From the NCBI RefSeq assembly GCF_907164915.1, contig NC_061862.1:32262628-32326627 (forward strand): 64,000 bases of DNA, given 5' to 3'. Position numbers and translations under genes: made by a program. The notes beneath the pieces are model-generated. The model had not been told where the DNA came from. It worked only from the letters and a program-made list of their open reading frames with translations, and made no database searches. Numbering within the stretch: the first letter of the stretch is position 1; each line of letters starts with the position of its first letter. Positions 21,874-35,261 of the stretch are shown here, piece by piece. The stretch comes from Impatiens glandulifera (Eukaryota; Streptophyta; Magnoliopsida; Ericales; Balsaminaceae).

Positions 21874-24800
21874 TCAAATGATAGATGCACGATACAATAG
21901 AATAGGACTTCTAACCCTATGAATACCATCAAACCAAATTAAGGAACATGAAACATGATCTTGGTTGGGCCATTGTCCACTAACGGTCACTACAAACCTT
22001 TTTCTCTGATTCAGTTTAACAAAAGAGATTACACTTGGTTCCACGTTGATATAGATGTTATTATCTTCAGTACTAATTTGTGCGTGATACGTAGAGTTAG
22101 CATGTCCAATATTTGTCACAATTCTTGTAAATTGAATTTTGAAAGACAAATTACTATTACTATACACTGGGGCGCTCATAGTTGGGTAGTTGAGATCCTT
22201 TGTAAACACTCTTATCCCCTTAGGACATTTATGTTTGGCTCCTAACATCTTTATCAACTTTTCTCCTTCTAAACCAAGACTACAAAACATATTGGTATAA
22301 TCGTCTGTAAATGTCTCATATACGAGCCCAGGATATACTGCCTTCACAGGATCAATGTGTCCGGCTCCATATCCAAGTTCAGCATCTACATTGTATTTTT
22401 TATTCATGGTCCAAGCTACAATCAAGCCAACCAATAAAAAATGATATGATCATTCATGAATAAATTATGTTTTCACGGAAAAAAGAATTGAATTATTACC
22501 GGTAGTCATAAGAGAGGATTTGATAGCTGAAGCTGACCAATTAGGATGCTTTGATTTCACAAAAGCAACCGCGCCAGCAACATGGGGACCTGAAATGGAT
22601 GTTCCACTTGCAATAGTGTACTTACCAGGAAGTTTGTCAAGAATAATGTCAATTGGACATTCTGATAAAATATCTACGCCCGGTGCAGTTATATCAGGCT
22701 ATAAACATTAAAAATAAAGATATAAGAATAACATGATATCTTATTGAATTCACAGTTAAAATATAATAATAATAATAATAATAATAATATGAAAGAACAA
22801 AATTTAGTATTTGACAAAAATGGTTGTGGAAAATCATAAAAATCTGTTTATGTTTATACCTTTAAAATTTGTGGTAAAATAATGTTAGGCCCTTTACAAG
22901 AGAAAGAAGCAACTATGGGAGCATGAAACTTAATAGTCTCACTCTTTAGTATGTGTGCCTTTGTTTTTTTCCTGGATTTCAGGTAAGACTCGATATAATG
23001 AAAATCAGGATCATTCAAAGCTGCAGTGGGAAAAGGTGTGAATGAAGAACCATCGTTTGAACTTGTATTTATTCGAAGAATAACCCCACTTGCATTGGCA
23101 ACCATAGCTGCATATACAACATCCGACTTATCGAGATTCACATCACATACTATAATCTTCCCCTTGACTAAGTCTGGATCAATGCAACCATAGATACATA
23201 GCCTGATATTCAAAATGATAAAAAAAAATGAGAGAGGATAAAACACACCTTAAATCATTAAAATATTGAGTAAAACTGTATAACTATGAAAGAATTAAAA
23301 TATTGTCCTTGGATTATATTTGACATTACAAAATGAAAGACAAAAATGAAAAATAACTTGACATTGCACTTGATTCATTACAATGATGGGTGATTCCTCT
23401 TCCATACACCAACCTCTTGTTGTGTGTTCCTGTTCCAAAAGGACTCAATGCATTGCTCTACTCAACAAGTAGAACATGTTAGCATATGTTTGGTTTTGCA
23501 TTATTATAATTATGTAAAATATTGAAATAGAGAAAATTAATGCTTTTAACTTTGTAACTGGTACTTTCTACCATTAATGTTTGTTTAAATTGAATTAGAA
23601 ATGCAAAATGAAATTCTAATTCCAAAAATATGTTTGGAAGTATTTATTAATGATCTTTGTTTGAAGCGGACAGGCCTGAGTCCTGACGAACGTCAAATAA
23701 TGTTTTATTGTTGTCAACTATCTCTAGTTTTTGTATGAATTTTATGGAAAAGAACAATGATGCTAATTGCCTTTGAATCAAATAATGAAAGTAATTGTAT
23801 GATTTTTATGGAAACAATGACAAAACCATGATGTATAAAATATATGGATAAAGTTGTAAATTAAGTTACCTCTAAATCTACCAAAATAATTTAGAATATT
23901 AAAATAATTCAAGTAAAGATCTTGTACTTACAATGAATGTTCGACCATTTCCAAGAACAAGCTTATTGATAATTTTTCTGTCGATGCTACTCGCAGCCAC
24001 AGTAAACAACCATGGTGCATTGCTTGAAACAGTTTTTAAGATGTTAATACCAGAATTTCCTGCACCTTGTACAGTTAAAATGTCTTTCTGCATTGCATGA
24101 AAAGAGCCGATTGCAACTACATTTTCACTAATCTTAACTGGGACAGAATATGCAATTGAGATTGTGATAATGTCAACACCGTCAGCAATTGCATCATCAA
24201 AAGCGGCCATAGCGTCTCTATCATAACAATATTCATCACATACTGTATATGTTGCTATCCTTGCAGATGGAACACCTCCTCTAGCAGTACCATTTGCTAT
24301 GCCAACAAAATTAGCATTATTCACAACCCTTCCGGCCACCACAGAGGCAGTCTGGCTCCCGTGACCATCTATGTCCCTTGCTGACTGTCCGGCATAATAC
24401 CTAGCTCCAATTAACTTCCTGTCTCCAAATATTAAATAACATAAATTTAGTTAAAATACAAAAACAAGTGACACTTAATAATGTACTAAATTTGAATTTC
24501 AAAATCTTGTATAAAAGACTACTTACTTGTTGCATGTGAAATTTTGTCCGCCATGACAAACACCTCTCCATTTTTTTGGAATACGGCGTAAATTGTGGTC
24601 AGATAAACTCTTTAATTCAGGTAATACACCCGTGTCAATATGACCAATAATTATATCACTCTCAATGGTAGGACTTCTTGGAATCTTCAAGGTTAAGCCC
24701 ATGTAGTCCCAAGATCTTGTCGTTTGAACTTGAAGTTTACGACTTTCAAAAACAGAGACAATTCCTTCCATGTCTATAAATAGGATTGAAAGGTAAAATT

Positions 24801-26136
24801 ACAAATCAATATAATTTGTAATAGTTGATGCCAATAGTTTTTAATATATATATGAACCTTAGTTCTTAAAAACAAAAATTATGTAAATAGTTGTTTTAAG
24901 GATGTGTTAAAATCAATTTCCTTTGGTTAGAAAAAAATATATAATATTTTTTTTAGTTTATTTAAGAATTTTTTTTTTATAATATCAAATTAAAAAACAA
25001 AATCATTTTTTTATCAATAATTATAAGAAAGTATGATAATTATGATAGTGATAAAATACTATTTTCTAAATAATTTTAATATATATTTTTTTCTTTTCAC
25101 TGTGCTTGTTCCGCATTACTTTTTTTTACCAAAACAAATTATCCACATTGATACTTTTGGAAGACTAAATAATAATAATATTGACACTGATTGATTTATG
25201 AATAAAACAAAACTTTAGCAATATTTGGAAATAAGTGAATATATACACTAGTAGTTTCAAATTAAATAGGTACCAATGTTATTATTTATACAGATCAACA
25301 ATGAACTTTGCATCTAATTCATTCTAAACAAGAGAAAAAAATTTGTATCAAATTTGAGTAGTTGATCTCATAATGATTTTATTTGACAATGAAATCATTT
25401 AGTAGATTTTCATAGTAAAAATAATTATTAAAATTGGTTACCTTTCAACTTCAATGCTTCTTGTACAGTGAGATTGGCACTAAAACCATTAAAACTTCTA
25501 GTATAACTTTTTAATAATATCTTTTCTGACACACTGCAATATGTATAAGTTAAAATTAATAATACGTATCTTTAATTATGTTTTTTAATCATTATCATAT
25601 AAAAATTATTAAAATATTCCCATCAATATCAACTATAATAAAACATGTAATAAAATAAGTTTAGTTCAAGCACGGTCACAAACATTATTCATCTAGAAAC
25701 AACAAAAAGAAATTAAATATAAAAAGAATAAATAATTAATGTGAAAATAAATTAACTGCATACATGTTGTTATGTCCCAAAACTTGAAGTAAGCTAATAT
25801 GATGAGAATTTGCTAAATATTTCCCTTCAGGAAGACTTCCCATATAGACTATATGTACCTAAAGAAAGACAAAAGTTATTCACCAGATTATATAAGAAAT
25901 ACCTATTAAATTTTATTTTGTAATTTTTAATATGATAAGTAAAAAATTAATAATAAAGAAGCCAAGATTAATAATTATTTGTAGTGTATGTAACTACACA
26001 TATGATTGGAAATCAAGAAGGATTTTATACCCACCTTTCGTTCTTCATCAGTTTCTTCATGGCCCAAACAAGTGAATGAGACAATAAAAACGATCAAGAG
26101 ATGATAAGACAATTGCAAATCATTAAATTTTGTCAT
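21874..26136 (-). CDS. Cucumisin-like subtilase (S8 serine endopeptidase), nine exons
   Basis: Secreted subtilisin-like protease. Exons by homology and splice signals: 26136-26035, 25858-25764, 25533-25442, 24773-24527, 24418-23932, 23457-23357/8, 23202 or 23248 to 22860, 22698-22500, 22415-21874. Frames join correctly, giving about 735 or 750 residues, the usual length. Residues 1-25 form a signal peptide (LLIVFIVSFTCLG). An I9 propeptide follows (VHIVYMGSLPEG, SYTRSFNGFSANLT), then the catalytic domain with Asp143 (GHIDTG), His197 (DGHGSQT), oxyanion Asn299 (GAGNSG) and Ser at about 523/538 (GTSISGPH). A PA domain lies between Asn and Ser (LVKGKIIVCD), and a C-terminal fibronectin-III-like domain follows (FTRIVTNIG). 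Oddities: GTSIS-Gly replaces the usual GTSMS-Cys, HGSQT replaces HGTHT, and the sixth intron lacks a canonical splice pair at the homologous junction. The gene is probably functional or only recently impaired; no internal stops were found. Confidence 0.92.
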
Positions 26137-27249
26137 GGTAGAGCTCTATATCTTTATTTGTTAGAATAAAAACAATTGGTCAATTAGTGATCTATTTAAA
26201 TAATTAAAATAGTAATATATGGAAGGTGTGCTTTTATTTCTTTAGATTTAAAATATTAACGTGTGAAATAACTAATTTGAAAATCTTTACATATATAATA
26301 GCCTCTATCTTAGAATACTGAATACTAGATGATTTGGCTAATATTTAAGCTTATTCATAATTCGGTTATTATTTTTGAAATCTGGCTAATTATTGCTACA
26401 TTTACTATCATTACAAATATAAAATTATAGGTAATGTGCATTAATATTAACCATTAAATTAGATATGTCCTAAATAATATAATGATAATTTTAATTAACT
26501 GATATGGTGTATCATGAGGAAGCTTAATGAGAAAAATCATTACTATTTTGGTCAAATATCTCATAGAATTTCAATATTATCAAAAATATTATCCAAGTTA
26601 AAAAATATTATAATTTATGATAAGATGATCTATTTCTTAATTAATTTACTATAAAAGTCAAAATCTGTATTTTTCTAAATCATTAATTTCTTTTTTGTTA
26701 AACATATAACAAATTAAATGATTAATTAATTTACTATAAGTCATAATCTGCATTTTTCTAAATCATTATAATTTATGTTTAACATATATAACAAATTAAT
26801 TACATAATTAATTTACTAATCTGTATTATTCTAAGTCATTACAATTTTTGTTAAGCATAACAAATTAATTGCTTAATTAATTTACTATAAAAATCAGTAT
26901 ACATTTTTCTAAATCATTATATTTTTTTTGTTAAACATTAATATAAATTTTATTGATACAATATTAAAAAATAAATTTTGATAACAAATAAGTCTCAATA
27001 GCTTATTTGGCTTACAGTTTTTTTCATGAGATGAAAAATTAAAGCAATTATTTCTTAATTTAATTTTAAATTAATTAAAAATAATATTTTCATTTCCCTT
27101 GCACTTAGTCTTAAATATGTTTAATCTAATTTAATATATTTTTAGTCAAAATATGAAATTATTTTAATTTTACTCTTTACTCATTGTTGTGATGGCTGTG
27201 ACAAAATATTAATCTTAAAATAAATTAAAATTGTGGAAAAAAATCAATT
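26137..27249. other. Upstream region of the subtilase gene
   Basis: AT-rich. Three or four loosely repeated phrases (AATTAATTTACTATAAAAGTCA, TTTTTCTAAATCATTA) occur between 26640 and 26930, a degenerate tandem repeat of about 70-95 bp. The subtilase promoter must lie at the left end, but I could not decide on a TATA box. Confidence 0.45.
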
Positions 27250-28489
27250 TCAAATAAATCCTAAATAGTTTAATAAAAAAATATCTATAATCCGGTGTAA
27301 CCGAAAATATGAAATTCGGCTAGAACAAGGACCAAATCCATCGGATGAGCATTGGATCATCATCCAATATTGATCCCAGGCTGGGAACACGCGCATGCGC
27401 CGCACCCGATCAGCTAACGTCCCATTATCTAGATCGATAACGGAATGACAAATCGCAACGATGTCTGGACAGAACGCAGACGAAACTCTTTGCGTTCGCG
27501 TTTTCCCTCGAAAGGACGTCGTTTTGTCCACCAGTTATCATCTTTCTCGCGATCACCGGAAGGATAAAAACAACCACCACCTTTGATTTTCCAAAAGTGA
27601 AACTTCCTTTACAGTCAACCAAAACGGCTGATTCAAAAGCTGAGATTATCACGTTACTTCGGTGATAATTTCTCCTACAAGAATAAGGATGAATAATCCA
27701 TATTCTGGCCAGTTGGTTAAGAACAGTCAAAACACCATTAATGATTTTTAGCTAATTCGATCCACTTAAAGCCGACAACCCACTTTGAATCAGCAAAAAA
27801 CATTAATCAAAGAAATCCAGAAATTCTCTAGCTTCAAATCAAAGAAATTAACTCTCCAACTTCAAATCTAAAAAACTTTAATCAAATAAATTCAGAAAAA
27901 AACTATAAATGTAAGCTCAAGAGATTAACTCTCCAGCTTCAAATCATAGAAATTCAGAAATTCTCCAATAAAGCTTCAAGCTTTCGGGTTTTTTTTTTAA
28001 ACTTTGCATAATGCCTTAAAAGCTTGGATCTGAAATCCCAAAAAGTTCTCTAAGGTCTTGTGACAATTTTTCAATCCTTGGTAAGATTACAATCACCCTT
28101 TAATTCATATTTTCAATTTGAATTTAAAATTTTTATATTTCAAATTGTACAAGTTTGTATGTTCTAGTTATGATGTTTTATGGTTAGAAATTGATAGTGG
28201 GATCACATATAAACTTTCTGTATAGGTTAGAAACAATCAATCAACATTAAATAGAAATACCCAAATTTGAATTTGTAAAATTAAAAAATCGAATTTGTTG
28301 TTCTTGGTTTAACTTCTTGGATCATAGCCTAAAAAAGTCTCTCAACATAATTGTAATGATGTTGGGCAAGTGTTTAGATCATGTTTGATCCATCCCGATC
28401 ATATTCGAACAAAATCAAAATTTTCAAATTAATTGAAAATTTTGAGTTATATATTTGGTTCAAACGAACAACCCATGTTATTGTTTTAG
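27250..28489. other. Unclassified region with a GC-richer island
   Basis: 27290-27600 is clearly richer in GC (e.g. ACACGCGCATGCGCCGCACC) and contains AAGGACGTCGTTTTGTCCAC. Minus-strand open frames of 93 and 101 codons overlap there, but neither shows a recognisable domain. 27780-27990 has repeated AGAAATTCTC and CTTCAAATC phrases. It may be the outer part of the gypsy element that follows or a decayed gene; I cannot decide. Confidence 0.35.
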
Positions 28490-29740
28490 TACTAATCAAG
28501 TATATGTAGTATATGGAAACTATTGGATAACTCCTTACACTTCAAAACAACTTTACAATCTAAAACCTGGTTTTTATTCACAAATTATTTTTAACAAATT
28601 TATCATCATCCATATCGATTGATACCTTAAGATGATGATAAACATGTTTTTGAGAGTTTTGTGAAGTTACACAAACCCTTAAATCGAATAATAAATTTTA
28701 AATCAAAATTATGAAACCTGCAACTTTTGTGTTCTTGAGGATCGGGAGGTCCGATAGACAACCATTGGTCCAGATCCAGACCTAGGACAAAGAAATTTGA
28801 AACTAGGACCGAGAGGTCCGACCAGTGTTCTTCACCTAGGACTGAGAGGTCTAACCATGGATTTTTATATCCAGGACCGAGAGGCTCCTCGACCCAGACT
28901 GAAGGTTTTTAGACCCTAGCCGACAAAAATGGACCCAAGGCCCTAAGGCTTGTTTGGTTCCCTTTTTCAAAACCCAAAATTATTTTTGCAATTTTGAAAC
29001 CCCAAACCATTTTCTATGAAATGATTTCAAAATAATTTTGAGATATTTCCAAAAAAATTTGACAAAGGCATGTTTGGTGTTTATATTTAAACCCTAACAC
29101 CCTTAAAATAATTGATGTTCTTCAGGTATACTACTCCCTAGTTATCATCAGCAACAAGTACTAGCATGACTAGGACTTGAAAATAATCGATTAAAACTCA
29201 AACGTTATACAACCAATTTTCATAAGCCAAGTTTATAAGTATAGACCATTTTTAAAACGGATATGGAGGATGAAGCGCGAAAACCCTTTCCTAAGTATCA
29301 CCAAACTTCGAACCAAAACGATACTCTAACAAAAATATGTTTATATACATACACACTTTTATTGATTTTTCAAAAATTAATTGACGAAATTGTCTTCAAA
29401 CAAATAATATTTCTTCAATTAATTATGTTAACTAATTAAATCAGAATTTCATAAAATCAAATTTCCATTTGATTATTGTAAATTTCCAGATTATTAAAAT
29501 TTGAAATAAATTAATTATTTTAATAATTAATTTCAAAAGTTGACGGGTGTTATCAAATTCTTTTAAAAATAAAATTATTTTAAAACGATGTCTGACACGC
29601 AAACCATGGTTGAATTCATTGAATCTAAAGCAACCCCCTGGGTCGCACGAGCGAGTGTGGGATTCCTGAGAGTTAAAACTTTCTTGGCGACTCAATATTT
29701 AACTCGAAAACATAAACTTGGCTTTTGAAAATCGTTTGTA
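28490..29740 (+). mobile_element. 5' LTR region of a Tat/Ogre-like gypsy element
   Basis: Contains a minisatellite of GGACCGAGAGGTCC units (28760-28910), a long AT-rich body, and near 29635-29690 the words GGGTCGCACGAGCGAGTG, GGATTCCTGAGAG and CTTGGCGACTC. From memory these resemble the R/U5 end of Ogre/Tat-type LTRs. Gypsy gag, protease and RT remnants follow on the same strand. A homologous inverted fragment lies at 18230-19660. The exact LTR ends are not resolved; the true start may lie further left. Confidence 0.6.
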
Positions 29741-30349
29741 TCACGTTTTCCACCTAAGTAGTCATGACCCAAAAGGTACCACACTTAAAGGATGCATAAG
29801 TTTTACCCTAGTAACTGCCTATATGTGTAAAGGGTATATCACCCTGACCCTACCCTATTACAAAGAAGTACACGACCGGGATTGATACTTATACACCTGC
29901 GTGCAAAGATTGTCAATGGGGAATGACAACTTGTTATAAACTGAGTGATGTTGTGAGAGGAAAAACTAGAATGCACAGGATCGACCCCACCCTTTAGCGT
30001 TGAGCCGTCCGGTTGTGGAGGTGGGGGAAATTCCCAATTGAGTATATTCATTGGTTTATGGAAGCGGTTTTACCCCTCCACCATCGATGAATGAAACACT
30101 CTTATGATTACCTTAGAACAAAAAACCCTAGATACTATAACAAAGCCAATTGTTTGTTGTGCCCAGATAACCAAAACCTCGCCAGTACAACACTTATGTG
30201 ACTAATATATATGTAGTATGTATATGCATGTATAGTCTAATTGAAATTTTAAAAAGGAGTTATCTCTTTTTAAAATAGACACATGTTTGTAAATGTTTTG
30301 AATTTCCAATCACAGACGATGTCCATGCTAACGGATGTCGCGCTGGTTC

Positions 30350-31995
30350 CATGGATTGATGATTTCCATAAAAACGAGTGGAACTATTGATCCTATGGAC
30401 TCATTCCCATTATGAGGTTCATAATCTTCGAAATAAACTTATCCTTCATGATGGAAATGCAAAGAATTTGGAACCCCATAAAGCGGGCCTACTTCATGGG
30501 AGAAAGGCATATGTGCCCGACTATAGAAGAATTATGAGCTATTATAATGATGGACAACAAGAATGTTCCACATCTTAAACTATTTGTAGAATCGATATCC
30601 CTAAGGAAGCTCTTACAAGAGGAGTACAGATATTCTAAAGTAACATCCGATGTGATCCTTGCAAAGACATATATCAACTTCCAAACATGGACCAAGATGG
30701 AGATAGGGAATGAAGAAATTCATTGACTTTAGGATCATCCATGATAATAATGACAATCTTATTAGCTCATTTCTTCCTAACACCAGCAAATGGTAAACCC
30801 TCCTCAAGAATCCTAGAAGTAGCATACTACATGCGTAGGGGAAACAAAGACCCCTCAAGTATCATTCCAATTGAAACACTAAAGGCTTTGAACAACTCAT
30901 GCCTAACTTCCACTATGAACAAAAGAGGCTCCCCTTTGATTCTCTACATCTGGACTCGACAAACTCAAACGTTTTTCACCAGTATATCCTATAGATATCA
31001 TGTTCCTTCTCTTTTGTACCGAAGAATGAAGAAAGCTTTGCCTTTACCCCTCGTATTAAGTGACGATGAAATCGAGAAAATACTCTCATTGTATCCTATC
31101 AAGAAGATGACATTCACGATCAACGACAACCCATTATTATACTCATGGTCTTATAATGGATTACATGTTATTACACCCATAGACTGTTCAAGCATTTCAG
31201 TTATAGTTTCATAAAGGTTGCTTTCACTATAGATATCGACCACAAGGCCCTTACGGGATATATTGAGAAATGGAATAACATTATCCAAATGAATGTCCTA
31301 GGAAAGCAAAGGAAATACATGAATGTCATTCTCCAAGAATACATGTAGGTACAGGAAAATGAAGAGAATGAAGTTTCCTATGTGGGAACAGGCTACATTT
31401 GGATCTAAAGCCAATGACCACCGTCAACACCATTTTCCTTTTAGGCTCTCCATAAAATATCAACAAGAGAGCTCTGTCTGTAACAAACTTAACGAGTATG
31501 TTTATATAATAACTCTACGTTTGCTTTCGAATCCAAAAAAGAGATGTTCACACTCTAGAATTCATCTTATGTGCATATGTATTGCATTGTACTTTGTTAC
31601 AACTACAAACCATCACCTCTTTCTTTTCGTAACAGTCCATGACTACGATAGTCGACAGGACCACTAGAAAAAGAGATCCAAAATACGAAAATTTTATATG
31701 CCATCAAATGGCCGAAGAACTACCGATGCCTGAAACGGTCTCGACGACCGAGTTTAGAGAAATGAATGCAACTTTGAAACATGAGACGGGGAAACTCGCT
31801 CTAATCACGAACGCTCTAACTAATCAACAAATTCCATCCACATCCCAAAACATACTTTTTCCCCACAAATACCTAACCGATCTATCCCGATTATGTTCAC
31901 TCCCATTAAATCCCGTCCTACTAGACATTAATATTAAGAAGAAGTCTCCCTCTATGAAGACTCCGAAGAAGTCTCCCTCATGGGACACATGAGGA
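30350..31995 (+). pseudogene. Gypsy N-terminal ORF / gag remnants
   Basis: Several shifted frames. 30410-30715 reads, across frames, FMGERHMCPTIEELWAIM and LRKLLQEEYRYSK, resembling the 'PTIEE' helical region found upstream of gag in Tat/Ogre-type elements. 30723-31214 and 31639-31992 are open but lack a diagnostic motif. The identity rests on position between the LTR and the gag C-terminus, and on the PTIEE-like segment. Confidence 0.45.
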
Positions 31996-32798
31996 AATAC
32001 TAAACCCATGTGACTACAAGAACAACAAATCCCAGTAGTTGATCAACCTCTTTTTACAGAGTACAAAAGTTAGATGGCCCAGGTACGAGCCATGCAATAA
32101 CAAATGCAAGCCTAGCTAGACAAGATAGCAAAGGACAAAAGTGTCGAAGAGAACTATGACAGGAAAGACACTATGAAAATTGTCGAACAAGCATTTATTC
32201 TACTAGGCATCAAACTTCCATCTATATCCAAATACATTAGAAAAACGATATGTCTATTTTCTTCAAGATGTATATATATATATGCAATGACCTCATTACG
32301 ACTCGGAGAACCAACCGTTCTCCCCTTATTCCCCAATATCTCGATGACATTGCGCTGTGCTGGTATCACTAGAAAATGGAGTTTATCTACAATCCACCGA
32401 GGAATTGGCTATAGCATTTATAGAATGCTTCTCCATACATCTCAACCTCGTGCGACCAAAAAAAGGTTGTAGAATATCAAAAAAGGAGAAAATGAGAAAT
32501 CGATTACCTGCCGAGTGAGCAACGACAGATTGACATGATCTTGGAAAATGTTAACAGACAATATTCTGTTGGATTCGCCTCCAAAACCTTCCATACTATG
32601 AAAAATGTTCTGAAAAATTGACATTAACCTTGATGACACCGTCGAAAGGAAAATGAATGAGAGAAAAGAGGTCAAAGCTTCCCCACCTCTAAGTCATTTC
32701 CCAAGAAAGGAAAGGACATAAATACACCAGGTAACAATTGCCTAACAAGAACGGTCTCCTCAACAGGCGAGCCCAAGTAAGCCTCCATAGGCTAAAGT

Positions 32799-33260
32799 AT
32801 GGACCACAACCCTACCAAAACCACGCCTTCAAGGGTGCCAAGACCTCCTAGGACCTCTGACAACCTAAGGATGCCTCTTAGTGAGGTCATGAATATTCTT
32901 CAAGAAAAGAATCTGATCAAACCACTTGCCCCAAGCGAAGGCAAACCAGTCTTAGGGAAATACGAGAATGCTTGGTGTGACTATCACCAATCCAAAGGCT
33001 ACACTACTGACAACTACAACGCCCTCAAACACCTCTTTCAAGACTTGATAGATCAAAACATAATTGTCAAGCCCGAGGTAACCAAGAATCTGCTACCAGA
33101 TCATAAAGTCAACATGCTTACAACCGACGAAGTGACGATTGACGTCAACACCCTACTAGAACTTCTCCACAACGATGAACTTGACATCAACATGATTGAT
33201 CCCAGCCCCAAAAGGAAGCTTAAAACCTACTCCTACAAGATTTCTGTATGGGGGCAGTAA
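32799..33260 (+). pseudogene. Gypsy gag C-terminal region
   Basis: A 153-codon frame with PLSEVMNILQEKNLI followed by a zinc-binding-like block CDYHQSKGYTTDNYNALK (C..H.....H/Y-T..N) and LFQDLIDQNIIV. This is the arrangement typical of plant Tat/Ogre gag ends, where the usual form is 'C.FH...GH.T..C..LK..I..LI'. The second Cys and His of the normal motif are replaced (Tyr and Asn), so the knuckle is degraded. Adjacent frames on both sides continue the same polyprotein. Confidence 0.7.
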
Positions 33261-33604
33261 AAAATGACTACTCACCTCTATGCCCCGATACACATCGCGA
33301 CAACACATGGTGGAACGAATTTTCAATCCATTTTTATGAAAATCACATCGACCGAAGTGTCATCTACTTCCCAATAACCATCGTTATGGAAAAAGAAGGA
33401 TAACGAGTTCATATCTCTTAACCTAGGAAACAGTCTCTTGAGTCAACTCAGAAGGATAAATGCTAACATTTCCATTTGGGAAATCCTAAGGTACTCTATC
33501 GAGCATAGGAAAGTAGTCCTCAATGAGTTAAGCAAGGCCAACGTCCCTTCTAACACTACCTAGAGGAACTAGTATGAATCATATTCGCTAGTTCCCAACA
33601 CAAC

Positions 33605-34300
33605 ATGATTGGCTTCGAAGACAAAGATCTTCCAACATCCGAATCAAATCATGACAAAGCCCTCTACATTTTTATGCAAATGGAGGGAAATAGAATCCCA
33701 ATGGTCTTAATAGACAATGGATCCGCTCTCAAGATATGTCCTTGGAGGACTCTTGAGAAGATATGCGTATCTAGAGACAAGATCATATTAAATGACATGT
33801 GTGTCAAAGGCTTTGAAAATTGGCGCCGAGAAATAATGGGTTGCATCGAATGCACCATCCGAGTGGTCGACATCCCTTTTCAAGTTAACTTTTGTTTCAT
33901 CAACATGTAACCTTCCTACAATATGATCCTAGTAACACCCTAGTTGCACCAAGTTAAAGCTTTAGCCTCGACGCTTCACTAAAAACATATGTTCATCGCC
34001 AACGACAAGGTCATTACAATCAATGGAGAAACTGACCTTATATCCGTCATCGGGACCACCCATGTCGACACCCCGGAGGTTGTGATAAGAGGGTTCGAGA
34101 TATGCTCAATCAACCTAAAAGGTAAGGAATCATCCAAACACCCTAACTATAGTACGTTTAGCCTTCCATCCATTAAAATGATGCTCAAAATGGGATATTT
34201 TCCTAGTATGGTCTTAGGCCCAAACGGCAATGGCATGTCATCATTCCCGCAATCATATTGCAATATAGACCGCCACGATCTGGGATTTTTCCTATAGGAT
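33605..34300 (+). pseudogene. Gypsy aspartic protease (retropepsin) remnant
   Basis: 33605-33910 encodes MVLIDNGSALKICPW. In this plant lineage the active site is written 'LIDNGSALN', so the catalytic Asp is present. The frame continues with VKGFENWRREIMG and a hydrophobic core, then stops at 33910. A second frame from 33989 continues with the region that follows the protease (VITINGETDLISVI, ending before a shift near 34297). Spacing and order match gypsy pol. Confidence 0.75.
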
Positions 34301-34779
34301 TCAAAGAAATCCGCTCGAAAAGAATATCCAAACAACACATGACCATTCCACTAACCTTGAATGGACAGTTCATCCGCGAGGGACAAAGCACCTTATGCTT
34401 TGACTTTACCGAATCGAGATTTATAAAGACTTTTTCCTGGTCTCGAAATCTTTTCAGATTGTTCTCATAAACTTAATTTTTCTGTTTGCGTGATTTGGAA
34501 ATACCAGACTATTGGTGTGATGCCCTCAAAAACTTAACCTGAATTCCAAAAATAGTTGATCCCGCTTAGACCATCTCTTCCAGTCTGCAAGGAACCCATT
34601 CCCTCTCATCCGTCAATACTTTAATTGACGAAAGTATAACTCTTTCTCCTCTTATGTGTAGAGAGATATCAAATACTGTACATTGTAAGAAACCTAAGAA
34701 CAATAATTTTTCTCCTCTCATGTGTAGAGAGATATCAAACACTTAAGCGAGGACGAGATTGGCTGCGCAACGGAAAATA

Positions 34780-35261
34780 CAATCGAAATCAATTTAAACA
34801 TGGATGGTGATCATTAAATCATATTAATCGGCCAAACTATAAACCCGCGAGAACGTCAAAAAATTATTGAGCTACTAAAAGCCAACAAAGTTATCTTCGC
34901 TTGGTCATACAAATATATGCTAGACATCGATCCCAGGATCACACGACATCACATTCCTCTATATTCATATGTTAAGCCAACAAAGAAAAAGCTTAGACGG
35001 ATGAAAGAGGAAGTTGTGATAAAAATCAAAGAAGAAGTCCAAAACTAGATTTCTCGTGGTAGTGGAATATCCTACATGAATAGCCAATGTAGTTCCCATT
35101 CTGAAGAAAGATGGGAAAATACGTGTGTGCATAGATTACCGAGATCTGATTAAGGAAAGCCCTAAAGATCACTTCCCGCTACCACACATCGATATTTTGG
35201 TCGATCATGCTGCCAATCATGAATTGTTATCATTCATTGACAAATTCTCAGGATATCCTTT
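34780..35261 (+). pseudogene. Gypsy reverse transcriptase, N-terminal half
   Basis: One frame reads KKLRRMKEEVVIKIKEEV and ends in a TAG. After a shift the other reads VVPILKKDGKIRVCIDYRDL, then SPKDHFPLPHIDILVDHAA and SFIDKFSGY. These are the standard RT blocks up to the 'F.D.FSGY' motif. The polymerase YVDD block is not present because the sequence is cut at 35261. Confidence 0.88.

Larger units (their letters stand above)
29741..35261 (+). mobile_element. Internal region of the Tat/Ogre-like gypsy element, truncated in RT
   Basis: Plus-strand remnants in the order expected for a Tat/Ogre-like element: an N-terminal ORF/gag region (30350-32000), the gag C-terminus (32799-33260), a retropepsin (33605-34300) and the N-terminal half of reverse transcriptase (34780-35261). 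Every segment is broken by stops and shifts. RT homology stops abruptly after the codons for KFSGY at 35261, before the catalytic Asp-Asp, and a LINE begins. The rest of pol does not reappear on the far side of the LINE, so the junction includes a deletion or an older truncation. Confidence 0.75.

Noticed and set aside
27250..27730. Two minus-strand frames in a GC-richer island
   Set aside because: No recognisable domain, no signal for start or splicing; reported only as unclassified sequence.
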